The notes: generated by a model not told the origin, from the letters alone. 64,000 nucleotides of DNA from Longimicrobiales bacterium (GCA_951813395.1 OX638356.1:3670501-3734500), one strand, 5' to 3'; positions 25,927 through 34,685 are shown, counted from the stretch's first letter. Numbers and translations are program-made.

Positions 25927-27888
25927 ATGACCAGTTATCGGAAACGGGCAGCGGCGCGTCCCATGGCAGCCGCCACTGCCTGGAGTGCCGCCCTCTTCCT
26001 GGCGACCGTCACCGCCACCGGAGCCCACGCCCAGAAGGCCGACATCCTCACCATCGACCAGCTGCTATCCATCGAATCGGTCGTCTCCGGCTCGCCCGCC
26101 TGGTCGCCAGACGGGTCGGGAATCCTCTTCCAGTCCTCACTCTCGGGCGGACTGATGACGCTGTCCCCCGACGGCGGCTTCCCCACCCGCCTGCCCATCG
26201 ACCTCGGCAGCTCGGGCCACTTCCTGGCCTCGCAGATGCCCGGCTGGTCCCCGAACGGCAACTGGATCTCCTACGTGTCCGACAAGGGCGGCTCGCCCGA
26301 GATCTGGGTGTGGTCCCCCCGGGACGGCACCGAGATGCAGTTGACCAACCTCGGCGGCCGCATCAACTCGATGACCTGGTCGCCCGACGAGCGCTCGATC
26401 GCGTTCGCCGGCGACCGCTACGGCAACTACGACATCTGGACCGTCGAAGTCGCCACCCGGCGCGTCCGGCGCATCAGCAACGACAAGCTCTACGAGGTCT
26501 TCCCGACCTGGACCCCCGACTCGCAGCGCATCCTCTACGTGCGTCTCAACGACACCTGGGAGGACCACGACGTGATCGAAGTCGCCCCGGACGGCACGGG
26601 CGCGCGCACCGTGCTCCAGGACACCGACTTCTTCGACTACGGCGCCGGCACCACTTTCGCCTATCCGCGCGTCTCGCCCGACGGCAGCCAGATCCTCTTC
26701 CGCTCGCACCGCAGCGGCTGGATCAACTACTGGCTCGCTCCGAGCGGGGGAGGAGAGCCCCGTCCGATCGCGGCCGCCGAGGCCGACCAGAGCAGCGCGG
26801 CCTGGTCGCCGGACGGCAGCATGATCGCGTACACCGAGAACCACAACGGTCATCACGACCTGCGCGTGGTCTCGGCGGACGGCGGCAAGCCCCGCGTGCT
26901 CGTGTCCCCCGACGGCGGGGTGGCGTCGAGTCCCTCCTGGTCGCCCGACGGCGGCTCGATCGCCTATCTGAAGGCCGACCTGGTCAATCCCCAGGACCTG
27001 TATGTGGTGTCTTTGGAGGACGGCCACAGCCGCCAGCTCACCTACTCCATGCCCGCCGGCAACTTCGGGGCGCGGTTGATCCTGCCGGAGAAGGTCCACT
27101 ATCCGAGCACGGACGGGTACTCGATCCCCGCGTACCTGTACCGCCCGGTGGGAGGCCCGGCGGGCGAACGCGCACCCGGCATCCTGTGGATCCACGGCGG
27201 CCCCACCTCGCAGTTCAACGACACCTTCCAGCAACACGTGCAGTTCTTCGCCCAGCGCGGATACGCGGTGCTGTTGCCCAACATCCGGGGCAGCTCCGGG
27301 TACGGGAAGACCTTCGCCGACGCCAACAACAATTGCTGGGGCCACTGCGACCTCGAGGACGTGCTCGCGGGCGCCGACTTCCTGAAGACGCAGCCCGAGG
27401 TCGACCCGGACCGGATCGGCCTCACAGGCACGAGTTACGGCGGCGTGATGAGCATGTACGCCGCGTCGTTCGCCCCGGATGCCTTCCGAGCGATCGTCCC
27501 CGGCTCGGGCTACGGCGACTGGATCCACTTCTACCACGGCGAGAACGAGCTGCGGCACATCAAGCTCCTGGAGCACGAACTCGGGCCCTTCGAGACGAGC
27601 CAGGACGTCTGGCGCAACAGCTCGGCGATCTACGAGATCGACAAGGTCTCGACCCCGATCTTCATGGTGCACGGCGAGGGGCGTTACCCGGGCTCCGACC
27701 AGTCCGAGATCTTCGCGCGCGCGCTCGAGAACTTCTACAAGCCGTTCGAGTACACGACCTACCCGAACGAGAACTACTACGTCTACGGCAAGGCCAATCG
27801 GCGCCAGATGCTGCATGACATGCTGGACTTCTTCGGCCGCTTTCTGAAGGACGAAATGGTGGACACGGGCGAAAGGACGAAGCCATGA
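25927..27888 (+). CDS. Exported S9-type peptidase-like protein 1 (non-canonical triad)
   Basis: 653 residues: signal peptide, an N-terminal beta-propeller made of PD40/TolB-like repeats (repeated W-SPDG-S-I-Y), and a C-terminal alpha/beta hydrolase domain. The nucleophile is S503 in GTSYGG. In the positions where S9 peptidases have the catalytic Asp (HGEDD) and His (GEGHG) this protein has HGEGR and NENYY (Y617). A CWGHC motif lies before the nucleophile. The missing Asp and His are shared with the next gene, so this may be a distinct subfamily or non-peptidase. ATGA overlap with the next gene. Confidence 0.88.
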   Translation: MTSYRKRAAARPMAAATAWSAALFLATVTATGAHAQKADILTIDQLLSIESVVSGSPAWSPDGSGILFQSSLSGGLMTLSPDGGFPTRLPIDLGSSGHFLASQMPGWSPNGNWISYVSDKGGSPEIWVWSPRDGTEMQLTNLGGRINSMTWSPDERSIAFAGDRYGNYDIWTVEVATRRVRRISNDKLYEVFPTWTPDSQRILYVRLNDTWEDHDVIEVAPDGTGARTVLQDTDFFDYGAGTTFAYPRVSPDGSQILFRSHRSGWINYWLAPSGGGEPRPIAAAEADQSSAAWSPDGSMIAYTENHNGHHDLRVVSADGGKPRVLVSPDGGVASSPSWSPDGGSIAYLKADLVNPQDLYVVSLEDGHSRQLTYSMPAGNFGARLILPEKVHYPSTDGYSIPAYLYRPVGGPAGERAPGILWIHGGPTSQFNDTFQQHVQFFAQRGYAVLLPNIRGSSGYGKTFADANNNCWGHCDLEDVLAGADFLKTQPEVDPDRIGLTGTSYGGVMSMYAASFAPDAFRAIVPGSGYGDWIHFYHGENELRHIKLLEHELGPFETSQDVWRNSSAIYEIDKVSTPIFMVHGEGRYPGSDQSEIFARALENFYKPFEYTTYPNENYYVYGKANRRQMLHDMLDFFGRFLKDEMVDTGERTKP

Positions 27889-29912
27889 GCAAGTTCCCGA
27901 AACCTCCAGGGCCGCTCGTGGCGGCGTTTGCGCTCACGGCGGGGTTTGCCTGCCAGTCCGAAGCTCCGGCCGGGGCCGGTACGGGCGGCCCGGCGGCGTC
28001 CATGGACGCGTCGGCGCCCGACGGAGCCATCTCGGCCGCCGAGCTCGTCGACCTGACCGCGGCCGTGGGCGGCAGCCACCCGCCGAAGTGGGCGCCGGAC
28101 GGGTCGCGCATCACATTCGTATCCGGCGGCGACCTGGGCGCGGTCGATACCGAAACCGGTGCCTTCGAGGTCCTCACCCGGGACCTGTCGCTGAGCGGCG
28201 TAGGGTCGCTGGGGGCACCGCAGCCCAACTGGTCGCCCGACGGGCAATGGATCGCCTACACGTCCGACAAGAGCGGCGCACCGGACATCTGGCTGTGGTC
28301 GGCCCTGGAGCGGGACGCCTCCCGCGTCAGCATCGACGTGCAGCTGACCGAGTTGTCCGCGCGCGCCAACGGGCTGGCGTGGTCGCCCGACGGCAGCCGG
28401 ATTGCGTTTTCCGGCGACCGTTTCGGCAACATGGACATCTGGACGGTGTCCGTGCCGGACGGCCAGCTTCATCGCCTGACCGACGACCCGCTCTACGAGG
28501 GCTACCCCAGCTGGACACCCGACGGCAGCCGGCTGCTCTACGTGCGCATGGACGACCGCTGGGTTGACCACGATGTCATCGAGGTGGACCCGGATGGCGG
28601 CAATCCTCGCACCGTCGTGCGCGACACGGGCTTCTTCGACTACCGGGCCGGGCGCGCGTTTGCCTCGGCGCAGGTGTCGCCCGATGGCGAAACCGTGCTC
28701 TTCCGGTCGCAGCGCAGCGGTTGGCTGAACTTCTGGGTGGCGCCGCGCGACGGCAGCGCCGAGCCCCGCCGGATTGCCGCGTCCGACTACGATCAGAGCG
28801 ACGCGCGCTGGTCGCCCGACGGAAGCTGGATCAGCTACACCGAGAATCGGGACGGTGTCCACTCGCTGCGCCTGGTGTCGGCGGACGGCTCGAAACACAG
28901 GGTGCTGGTGGACCCCGAAGTGGGCGCGGCGCTGCGCGCGGAGTGGGCGCCGGGCGGCGACAGGGTCAGCTACACGATGGAGACTCCGACGCGGCCCGCG
29001 GAGCTGTTCGTGATGGACCTGGAGTCGGGCGAGAGCACGCTCGTTCACAGCGAGGTCGCGGCGGGTTCGGCCGAGAAGCTGCACATGCCCGAGAAGGTGA
29101 GCTATCCCAGCAGCGACGGCCTCACGATCGAAGCGTACCTGCACCGGCCGCCGGGCGCGGCGGGGGGTGCGGAGCCGGGTGAGCGGTTCCCGGGCGTGAT
29201 GTGGATCCATGGCGGGCCCACGTCGCAATTCGACGACCAGTTCCGAAGACATCAGCAGGTGCACTTTTTCGCGCAGCGTGGCTACGTCGTCCTCATGCCC
29301 AACATCCGCGGAAGCTCGGGGTACGGCCTGGAGTTCGAGGACCTCAACAACGGTTGCTGGGGCCACTGCGACCTGGAAGACGTGCTCGCGGGGGTGGACT
29401 ACCTCAAGACCCTGCCCGACGTGGACCCCGACCGGATCGCGGTCACCGGGACAAGCTACGGCGGGATCATGACCATGGACGCGGTAGCGTTCGCGCCGGG
29501 GGTGTTCCAGGCCGCGATCGCGCTGTCCGGCTACGGCGACATGACCGACTTTCACACCAGGGTGCACGAGCTGCAGCACATCAAGCTGCTCGAGTACGAA
29601 CTGGGGCCCTACCCCGAGAACCGGGACGTGTACCTGAACAGCTCGGCGATCCTGAAGGCACACCAGGTGACCACGCCGACCTTCGTCATTCAGGGCGAGG
29701 GGGTCGCGGCCGACTGGCGGCTGCGGGAAGGACAGCCGCAGGCCGCGCTCGACTTCGCGCGCAAGCTCGACCAGCACTACAAGATCGTGCGCTACAAGGC
29801 GTACCCGGGCGAGGGCTACTACGTGTACGGCCGGGACAACACCATCCAGAAGCTCCACGACATGCTGGACTTCTTCGAGGAGTTCCTGGTGACGGAAATC
29901 GAAGGTATGTGA
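27885..29912 (+). CDS. S9-type peptidase-like lipoprotein 2 (paralogue of the previous gene)
   Basis: 675 residues. A lipoprotein signal (TAGFAC), then a PD40 beta-propeller and an alpha/beta hydrolase domain closely similar to the preceding protein. S524 sits in GTSYGG; the usual Asp is not found in the QGEGVAAD segment, and the usual His is Y645 in GEGYY. CWGHC and HIKLLEYELGP are shared with the paralogue. It starts inside the stop of the previous gene (ATGA), so both are made together. Likely surface or periplasmic processing of peptides brought by SusCD, if active. Confidence 0.88.
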   Translation: MSKFPKPPGPLVAAFALTAGFACQSEAPAGAGTGGPAASMDASAPDGAISAAELVDLTAAVGGSHPPKWAPDGSRITFVSGGDLGAVDTETGAFEVLTRDLSLSGVGSLGAPQPNWSPDGQWIAYTSDKSGAPDIWLWSALERDASRVSIDVQLTELSARANGLAWSPDGSRIAFSGDRFGNMDIWTVSVPDGQLHRLTDDPLYEGYPSWTPDGSRLLYVRMDDRWVDHDVIEVDPDGGNPRTVVRDTGFFDYRAGRAFASAQVSPDGETVLFRSQRSGWLNFWVAPRDGSAEPRRIAASDYDQSDARWSPDGSWISYTENRDGVHSLRLVSADGSKHRVLVDPEVGAALRAEWAPGGDRVSYTMETPTRPAELFVMDLESGESTLVHSEVAAGSAEKLHMPEKVSYPSSDGLTIEAYLHRPPGAAGGAEPGERFPGVMWIHGGPTSQFDDQFRRHQQVHFFAQRGYVVLMPNIRGSSGYGLEFEDLNNGCWGHCDLEDVLAGVDYLKTLPDVDPDRIAVTGTSYGGIMTMDAVAFAPGVFQAAIALSGYGDMTDFHTRVHELQHIKLLEYELGPYPENRDVYLNSSAILKAHQVTTPTFVIQGEGVAADWRLREGQPQAALDFARKLDQHYKIVRYKAYPGEGYYVYGRDNTIQKLHDMLDFFEEFLVTEIEGM

Positions 29913-29927
29913 GCTCTGGTCGACACG

Positions 29928-29947
29928 ATGACAACCGCTGTTGTCAT
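29928..29947 (+). terminator. Stem-loop after the SusCD-S9 operon
   Basis: ATGACAAC, four-base loop, GTTGTCAT: a perfect 8-bp stem starting 15 bases after the S9 stop. No T run follows, so it may be a rho-dependent or RNA-stabilising end rather than an intrinsic terminator. Confidence 0.5.
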
Positions 29948-30306
29948 TGCTGGCTGACGCACACGGGCGGGTGGCACGTGGGCGAGCGCCGAGGTGGGTC
30001 CGCACCGACGTGGGTCCGCGCCGAGTTTGCGCCAGCGTTGTTACCCAGGGCGGCGCCCGCCGACTCCCACCCATGTCAGGCGGCTCGCCGACTCCCTCCC
30101 CGCATCAGGCGGCTCGCGTCCGCGTTCCGTTGATCACCCCCTCCGGTGCCGGCTGCCCCATCCCCTCGCGCCGTCCCATAGCGACATGCCCGTGTCCCTG
30201 CTTTTGCCGCGGAAGCGCGGGACGTGGGGCGGGCGAGGTGTCGCGTGGCCAGCCTCCGCCGGGCTCCCCGCCATCGCCGGGCTCTCAGCCGCCCGTGCCC
30301 GGCCGC
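29948..30306. other. Repeat-rich non-coding region left of the HNH gene
   Basis: About 360 bases without a supported gene. It holds short direct repeats: GTGGGTCCGC twice near 29995-30025, and TCAGGCGGCTCGC twice near 30074-30120. It also contains the left copy of the 30-bp repeat listed separately. This looks like sequence accumulated around a mobile element. Confidence 0.5.
30185..30214 (-). repeat. 30-bp repeat, left inverted copy flanking the HNH gene
   Basis: Read on the minus strand it starts TTCCGCGGCAAA and ends GGGACACGGGCATG. It matches the copy at 31933-31962 at 26 of 30 positions but in the opposite orientation. The CATG ends face outward from the HNH gene on both sides. Confidence 0.75.
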
Positions 30307-31572
30307 TCACCCGCCAGCGCCTGCCTCGATGGCCTCCCGTGCCGCGGCCTCGATCTCCCACGGGATGGCGCCGTCCGCCAACCGGGCCGCGCCGTTGTAC
30401 ATCTGCCCGGGCCGAAGCGGTGGGGCGGGGGGCAGGGCGGGCGTCAGCGCCGGCTCGTTCACCGGCGGCGGCACGCTCCCGAGCATCTTGCCCCCGCGCG
30501 TGAAGAACACCGCCTGACCCTTCGCGTCGAGCGCCATCCGCACCCGCCCTTCGTGCACGAGCCGGTGGTGCCGCCGGCAGAGCAGCACCGTGTTCGCCAG
30601 ACTCGTCTCCCCGCCGTCGGCCCAGTGCCTGACATGATGCGCCTCCGTGAACCGGCCCCCGCAGCCCGGATACCGGCAGCCGCGGTCCCGCTCCTCGAGC
30701 GCCCGGCGGATGTGCGGCGGGATGGTCCGCGTCTTCCGCCCCACGCTGACTACCTTCCCCTCCCGGTGCAGCATTTGCACCAGCGACGCATCGCACGCCA
30801 TGCGCCGCGACGTCTCCGCGCTCACCCGCACCCCGTCGACCTCCGACCGGCCCCCCTCGCCGTGCTCCTCCAGCGTGGCCATCTCGGCATGCACCGTCAC
30901 CTGGTACCGCTCGGCCCGCGTGCCGCTGTGCGCCGCTTTCAGCCCCGCCGCCAGCGCCCGCTCGGCCACCAGTCCCGCCGCATCGGCCCTGCGCTGGCGG
31001 CTCGTCGGCCGCGCCGCGGGGTCCTCGCCCCGGTACAGCGCGTCCGTTGCGGCCTCGATCGCCCGCATCAGCACGGCCCCGGCCTCGGGCTCGAGCCTTC
31101 CGCGCACCACGTACGTCCCGTCGGCATCGATCACGACCGAGAACGCGCGCCGCTGGTGCCGCACCTCCTCGGCCGTCAACTCGCCGTCGCGCGACAGGTG
31201 CCGCCATCCCCGCACCATCCGCTCGAGCTCGGCGGCGGAGCACTTGTCGGCCAATTCGAGCAACTTGGCCTCGGTCACCCGGGTGGCCACCCGTGTAATC
31301 GCCCGCACCTTGGTGTAGGACAGCCGCCCGGCCTTCATCTCGGCCGAGGTCTTGGGCAGGTCCTGTAGCGCGTGGGCGACGCGCACGTTCTCGCGGCAGG
31401 TGCCGATCGTGCGGCCGGTGCTCCAGGCGAGCCACTCGGCGCACGAGTTGAAGGCGTCGGCCCACCCCTCGCGGCGGTCGAACTCGGCGATGAGGGTGAG
31501 CATCTCGTAGGTGGCGATGTTGATCCGTGCGGCGAGTTCGACGATGCGCTCGCCAAGTTGGGCGATGGTCAT
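30307..31572 (-). CDS. DUF222 / HNH endonuclease protein (13E12-repeat type)
   Basis: 421 residues. The long helical DUF222 domain covers about 1-280. The C-terminal HNH nuclease domain (about 290-365) has the zinc/HNH pattern DRGCRYPGCGGRFTEAHHVRHW, then G-G-E-T-S-L-x-N and CRRHHRLVHEG. Proteins of this kind are abundant repeated genes in actinobacteria (13E12 family) and other high-GC genomes, and are thought to behave as selfish or mobile nucleases. It has GGAG before its ATG. It is bordered by inverted copies of a 30-bp repeat. Confidence 0.9.
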   Translation of the reverse strand: MTIAQLGERIVELAARINIATYEMLTLIAEFDRREGWADAFNSCAEWLAWSTGRTIGTCRENVRVAHALQDLPKTSAEMKAGRLSYTKVRAITRVATRVTEAKLLELADKCSAAELERMVRGWRHLSRDGELTAEEVRHQRRAFSVVIDADGTYVVRGRLEPEAGAVLMRAIEAATDALYRGEDPAARPTSRQRRADAAGLVAERALAAGLKAAHSGTRAERYQVTVHAEMATLEEHGEGGRSEVDGVRVSAETSRRMACDASLVQMLHREGKVVSVGRKTRTIPPHIRRALEERDRGCRYPGCGGRFTEAHHVRHWADGGETSLANTVLLCRRHHRLVHEGRVRMALDAKGQAVFFTRGGKMLGSVPPPVNEPALTPALPPAPPLRPGQMYNGAARLADGAIPWEIEAAAREAIEAGAGG

Positions 31573-31932
31573 GGCTGACTCCTTCGAAGTTCAAGTCCGG
31601 CAGATAGTTAGGTGCAGCGCGGGTCGTGCCTTGATCCGCGCACCAGTAAGTTAACTACCGTTTTTCGGCCCTCTGTAATGGCCCAGGACGCGAAAACTCG
31701 CCTCGGGACGGCTCGAATGGGTCCCGCACCGCCGATCGCCCCGCCTGGGGCATCCTGCGGCCCCTGGCGGCCATTGTGGCAGAGGTCCGGGACCTCACCA
31801 AAACCGCCATTTCAGAACCCGTCCATAGCTGGATGGGACTGCGTTCCCGCGTTTTGGGACAGAAAGTTGGCTGGAGAACGGGCCGGCGGGCACATGTGGA
31901 GGATCGGCCGCGCGCTGGGCCGCCCCCCACGT

Positions 31933-31962
31933 TTCCGCGGCAAATCCCGGGACACCGGCATG
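31933..31962 (+). repeat. 30-bp repeat, right copy 1
   Basis: Begins TTCCGCGGCAAATCCC and ends GACACCGGCATG. It is inverted relative to the copy at 30185-30214 and is preceded by CCCCCCACGT. Confidence 0.75.
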
Positions 31963-32120
31963 CTTGTATGGGCGCGCCGCCCGCTGCTGGCCCGCCCGCC
32001 GCCGGCCCGCCCGCTGCGGATTCGCCCGCAACCCGCCAGCGTCGCCCGCCCCCCACGTTTCCTATGAACCCTACCGGTTCAGGTTTCCAGACCATGGGGT
32101 GGCCAGAAGAGCCATGGAGG

Positions 32121-32150
32121 TTCCGCGGCAAATCCCGTGACACTGGCATG
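32121..32150 (+). repeat. 30-bp repeat, right copy 2
   Basis: Direct copy of the repeat at 31933, differing at 2 of 30 positions (CCCGTGACACT for CCCGGGACACC). Both are followed by a further CT. Confidence 0.75.
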
Positions 32151-32238
32151 CTCGACTGAGACACGGGCCATTCTGAGCACCCCGGCAACGGGGGTCCCCG
32201 CCCCAGCCGGGCCCAGTCAGCAGCACTTGTTTACCGTC

Positions 32239-32261
32239 GACCCTAACGTTACGTCAGGGTC
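32239..32261. repeat. 23-bp imperfect palindrome
   Basis: Arms GACCCTAACGT and ACGTCAGGGTC around one central base, with one mismatch. It lies 20 bases beyond the stop of the broken beta-propeller gene, so it may form that operon's 3' hairpin (no T run) or be a protein-binding site. Confidence 0.55.
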
Positions 32262-32280
32262 AAGGGGGAGGGGGGCCCCG

Positions 32281-33501
32281 TCAGGTGCCAACGCGGTCGA
32301 GCGTCCAGAGTTGCACGTACTCGAGCCCGAACTCGTCGGCGGTGGAGCCAAGGATGTAGTCCGCGCCGATCTCGAAGATCCGCAAGTCGGGCGGTGTGGT
32401 CACGAGGCCACGCACGCGGCCATCGACATCATAGACAGTCCACAGCGGGACCGCCCCATCCGACTCATCGGGCGGCAGGTACTCCTCGACCCACAGGAAA
32501 CCCAAGCGGTCACCCACTATCCTGCGGAACGCCGGGAACGTCTCGACACGTGGCATGTCTCGCAGGTCGGCCAGCGCCGCCGCGCGCTCCTCTTGCGAGG
32601 CGTCCGCGTACTCGCGGAAAAGGTGGTCTTCGACGTCGGCTGCGGTTGGACTTCGGAGATCGTGATCGCGGCGCACGATTCTCATCAGCGTGCCGTCGCC
32701 TCCATGGGCCCGGATCTCGTACCGGTCGTTGGGGCTGACAACGATCAAGTCCGCCCAGAGGGCAGTGAGCGTCGAGCGGGCGAACGGTTGCGCGTACACG
32801 GTCATCCGCTCGTCTTCCGACACCACGTACCACTCGGAACCCTCATGCGTGCCGAGCGTCGCGTGCAAGCCACCGTCAGGCCGGGCAATACCGTACACGA
32901 TGTCTCGACGCACCACCCCGGTGCCCACGACGCCCGCCGCCAAGGTGGTGCCGTTCCCCAGAAAGAGCTTTCCGTCCGGCAGCACTCCACGCAGGCGGTA
33001 GTATGGTGCCTCCAGCACAAACGTGCGGCCGTGTGCTCCATTGGCATCGAAGACGGAAACCCGCGTTGCAATCGCATCCGACGTCCCAATCGAGTCACCG
33101 GGCCAGGGCTCGACCGCCGATGGCCCGGCTGTGCTGAACTCGCCGGGTCCGTCGCCTTGACCACCCCAAGATCCCTGGTGGACGCCCGACGCGTCGAACG
33201 CCCGCAATTCACTGGACCCGGTGTTGGCGACGACGATCTTCCCATCGGGGAGTCATGTGGCATCGGTCACTCCGAACAGCTCGTATGCCGAGTCGCCCAC
33301 CGCCGTTCCGATCGTGATCGCGGGCGCTGTGCCAACCCGCCAACCGAGCCGGGAATCCGGCCTGGGCCGTTCGTTCTCGACGATCGTCACACCCGCGCTG
33401 TCGCGCACGACGGAGGCGGGCACCGAAGGGCCTTCGTCATCATCCGCGCAGGCGATCATGGCGCCCGCGACATAGAGCGCGGCGCGAGGAATGGTCTTCA
33501 C
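32281..33501 (-). pseudogene. 6-bladed beta-propeller lipoprotein gene broken by one TGA
   Basis: One continuous frame of 406 codons from GTG 33501, interrupted only by TGA at codon 83 (33255-33253). Reading through gives VTDAT-stop-LPDGKIVVAN, where family members usually have a residue before the LPDG turn; a TGG (Trp) to TGA change would explain it. The signal ends in an Ala-Cys (MIACAD), followed by RDSAGVTIVEN, the usual start of these propellers. Repeats with F-D-x-x-G follow. The start overlaps the SRPBCC stop (GTGA). Pseudogene, or a sequencing error. Confidence 0.8.
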
Positions 33502-34097
33502 AGTGTGTCCTCCGTGGCGTCCCGCGATCCGAACGCCGACTCATCGGCCGGCCCGGGCGGACTTCGGTGCACCGCCCCCTCTGGCCCGAATCGGCCCGCG
33601 TAGCGGACGAACCGGTCGTTGTGGCGCTCCCACGTGAAGGGCTCGACCGGGCTTCCGCCAAGACGTGCCTCCAGCGATGCGAAGCAGTGGTCCCACCCCG
33701 CCGCGTCCCGCGCCGCCCGCCCCTGGTCGTCGAAAGTGTGGGTGAAGGTGAGCAGCGTGCCCCCGCGGCGCTCTTCGAGCTCCCAACGGAGCACATCGTC
33801 GTCCCACCGGTATTCGAGCACGCCGGGCGGATCGCAGACCAGAATCTCACCCGTCATGACCAGCCCCTCCGCGTCCGAGTCGGCGGGTGTCCGACCGGGC
33901 TCCGGGAACACGAACCGGAGCGCCGCGCCCACCTCGCGCTCGCCCACCATGCGGGCCGGGAACCACGCGGAGAGGTCATCCTCCGACGTGATCGCCCGCC
34001 AGACGCGCTCGCGAGAATGTCCAAGGAACCGTTCAAATCGCAACGTGTATCTGCCGCCCCGCTCTTCAAGGGTCCCGCTTCCCTGGCTCTCGTTCAT
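33498..34097 (-). CDS. SRPBCC (AHSA1-type) domain protein
   Basis: 199 residues. The N-terminal half is the START/Bet v1-like fold: LRFERFLGHSRERVWRAITSEDDLSAWFP, then the hydrophobic cavity strands EYRWDDDVLRWELEER and LLTFTHTF. AHSA1 proteins bind hydrophobic ligands; when they follow an ArsR gene, as here with an ATGA overlap, they form a common two-gene regulatory unit of unknown ligand. The C-terminal end is charged and unstructured. Cytoplasmic. Confidence 0.9.
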   Translation of the reverse strand: MNESQGSGTLEERGGRYTLRFERFLGHSRERVWRAITSEDDLSAWFPARMVGEREVGAALRFVFPEPGRTPADSDAEGLVMTGEILVCDPPGVLEYRWDDDVLRWELEERRGGTLLTFTHTFDDQGRAARDAAGWDHCFASLEARLGGSPVEPFTWERHNDRFVRYAGRFGPEGAVHRSPPGPADESAFGSRDATEDTL

Positions 34098-34408
34098 GGG
34101 TCGTCTCCAGACTGTTCGAGGTGTGCCGCAAGGGCGTCGAGGTGGCCCTCCCAGGACCGACGGTAGCCCTCCAGCCACTCGCCCATTTCTACGAACGGCT
34201 CTCGGCGGAGTTCGTAGAGCCGCCGCTGGGCGTCAGCGGTGGACTCGACCAGGCCAGCGTCCCGCAGCACCCGCAGGTGCTTGGATACCTGCGGCTGGGT
34301 AAGCACGAGGAGTCTCTCGATCTCCCCGACATACCGCGGCCCGAACTGCAGCAACTCGACGATTCGGAGTCGCGTCGGCTCGGCGAGGGCGGTAAGGGTT
34401 GTGAGCAT
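34094..34408 (-). CDS. ArsR-family transcriptional regulator
   Basis: 104 residues, a winged helix-turn-helix: LAEPTRLRIVELLQ, then the recognition helix LTQPQVSKHLRVLRDAGLVES and the wing RRLYELR. No Cys metal site of the ArsR/SmtB type is visible, so it is likely of the non-metal kind that works with the SRPBCC protein. The ATG lies directly after a promoter with two operator-like sites, suggesting autoregulation from a leaderless mRNA. First gene of the operon with the SRPBCC and beta-propeller genes. Confidence 0.92.
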   Translation of the reverse strand: MLTTLTALAEPTRLRIVELLQFGPRYVGEIERLLVLTQPQVSKHLRVLRDAGLVESTADAQRRLYELRREPFVEMGEWLEGYRRSWEGHLDALAAHLEQSGDDP

Positions 34409-34411
34409 GAT

Positions 34412-34443
34412 CGAATATACGATAGTGCGTATATACGATGCAA
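34412..34443 (-). promoter_or_regulatory. ArsR operon promoter with two operator-like palindromes
   Basis: On the minus strand: -35 TTGCAT (34443-34438), 18-nt spacer, -10 TATATT (34419-34414), then five bases before the arsR ATG. A perfect palindrome CGTATATACG (34428-34437) and a near-copy CGAATATACG (34412-34421) are 16 bp apart and overlap the spacer and -10, as expected for repressor sites. Confidence 0.68.
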
Positions 34444-34619
34444 GGCATATGCTGTGAAGCGACGCAGTCCCCCCGCCTGTCTGCGAAGTGGCCGACCCGC
34501 CGACCCTATCCGTCGAAGGCGTACACGAGATCGCCGGGCACGCCCGCAATTCGCAGCACGACCTTGCCCGGCCCGGGTCCGTAGAACTGCCGGTAGCGGC
34601 TCCTGAACCTAATCGCTGG

Positions 34620-34683
34620 TTGACGGCAACTACCGTCGTCGCGTAGTATGTGATGTCATTGCCTACACTTCAACGACATCACA
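34620..34683 (+). promoter_or_regulatory. vapBC promoter and inverted-repeat operator
   Basis: -35 TTGACG (34620-34625), 18-nt spacer, -10 TAGTAT (34644-34649). A perfect 9-bp inverted repeat TGTGATGTC (34649-34657) and GACATCACA (34675-34683) lies between the -10 and the vapB ATG, the usual place for a VapBC complex to bind and repress its own operon. Confidence 0.72.
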
Positions 34684-34685
34684 CT

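Larger units (their letters stand above)
31573..32280. other. Non-coding region right of the HNH gene, with repeats
   Basis: About 700 bases without a supported gene. It contains two direct copies of the 30-bp repeat (31933, 32121). The 16-base start sequence CGCCCCCCACGTTTCC occurs at 31921 joined to the first copy, and again in near-identical form at 32047-32062 on its own. Between them are GCCCGCCGCC-like tandem runs (31975-32050), and at the right end a 23-bp imperfect palindrome (32239-32261). Confidence 0.55.

Noticed and set aside
31975-32050. GCCCGCCGCC-type tandem runs as a possible CRISPR or coding repeat
   Set aside because: Units are short, irregular and lack spacers; this looks like slippage in GC-rich DNA.
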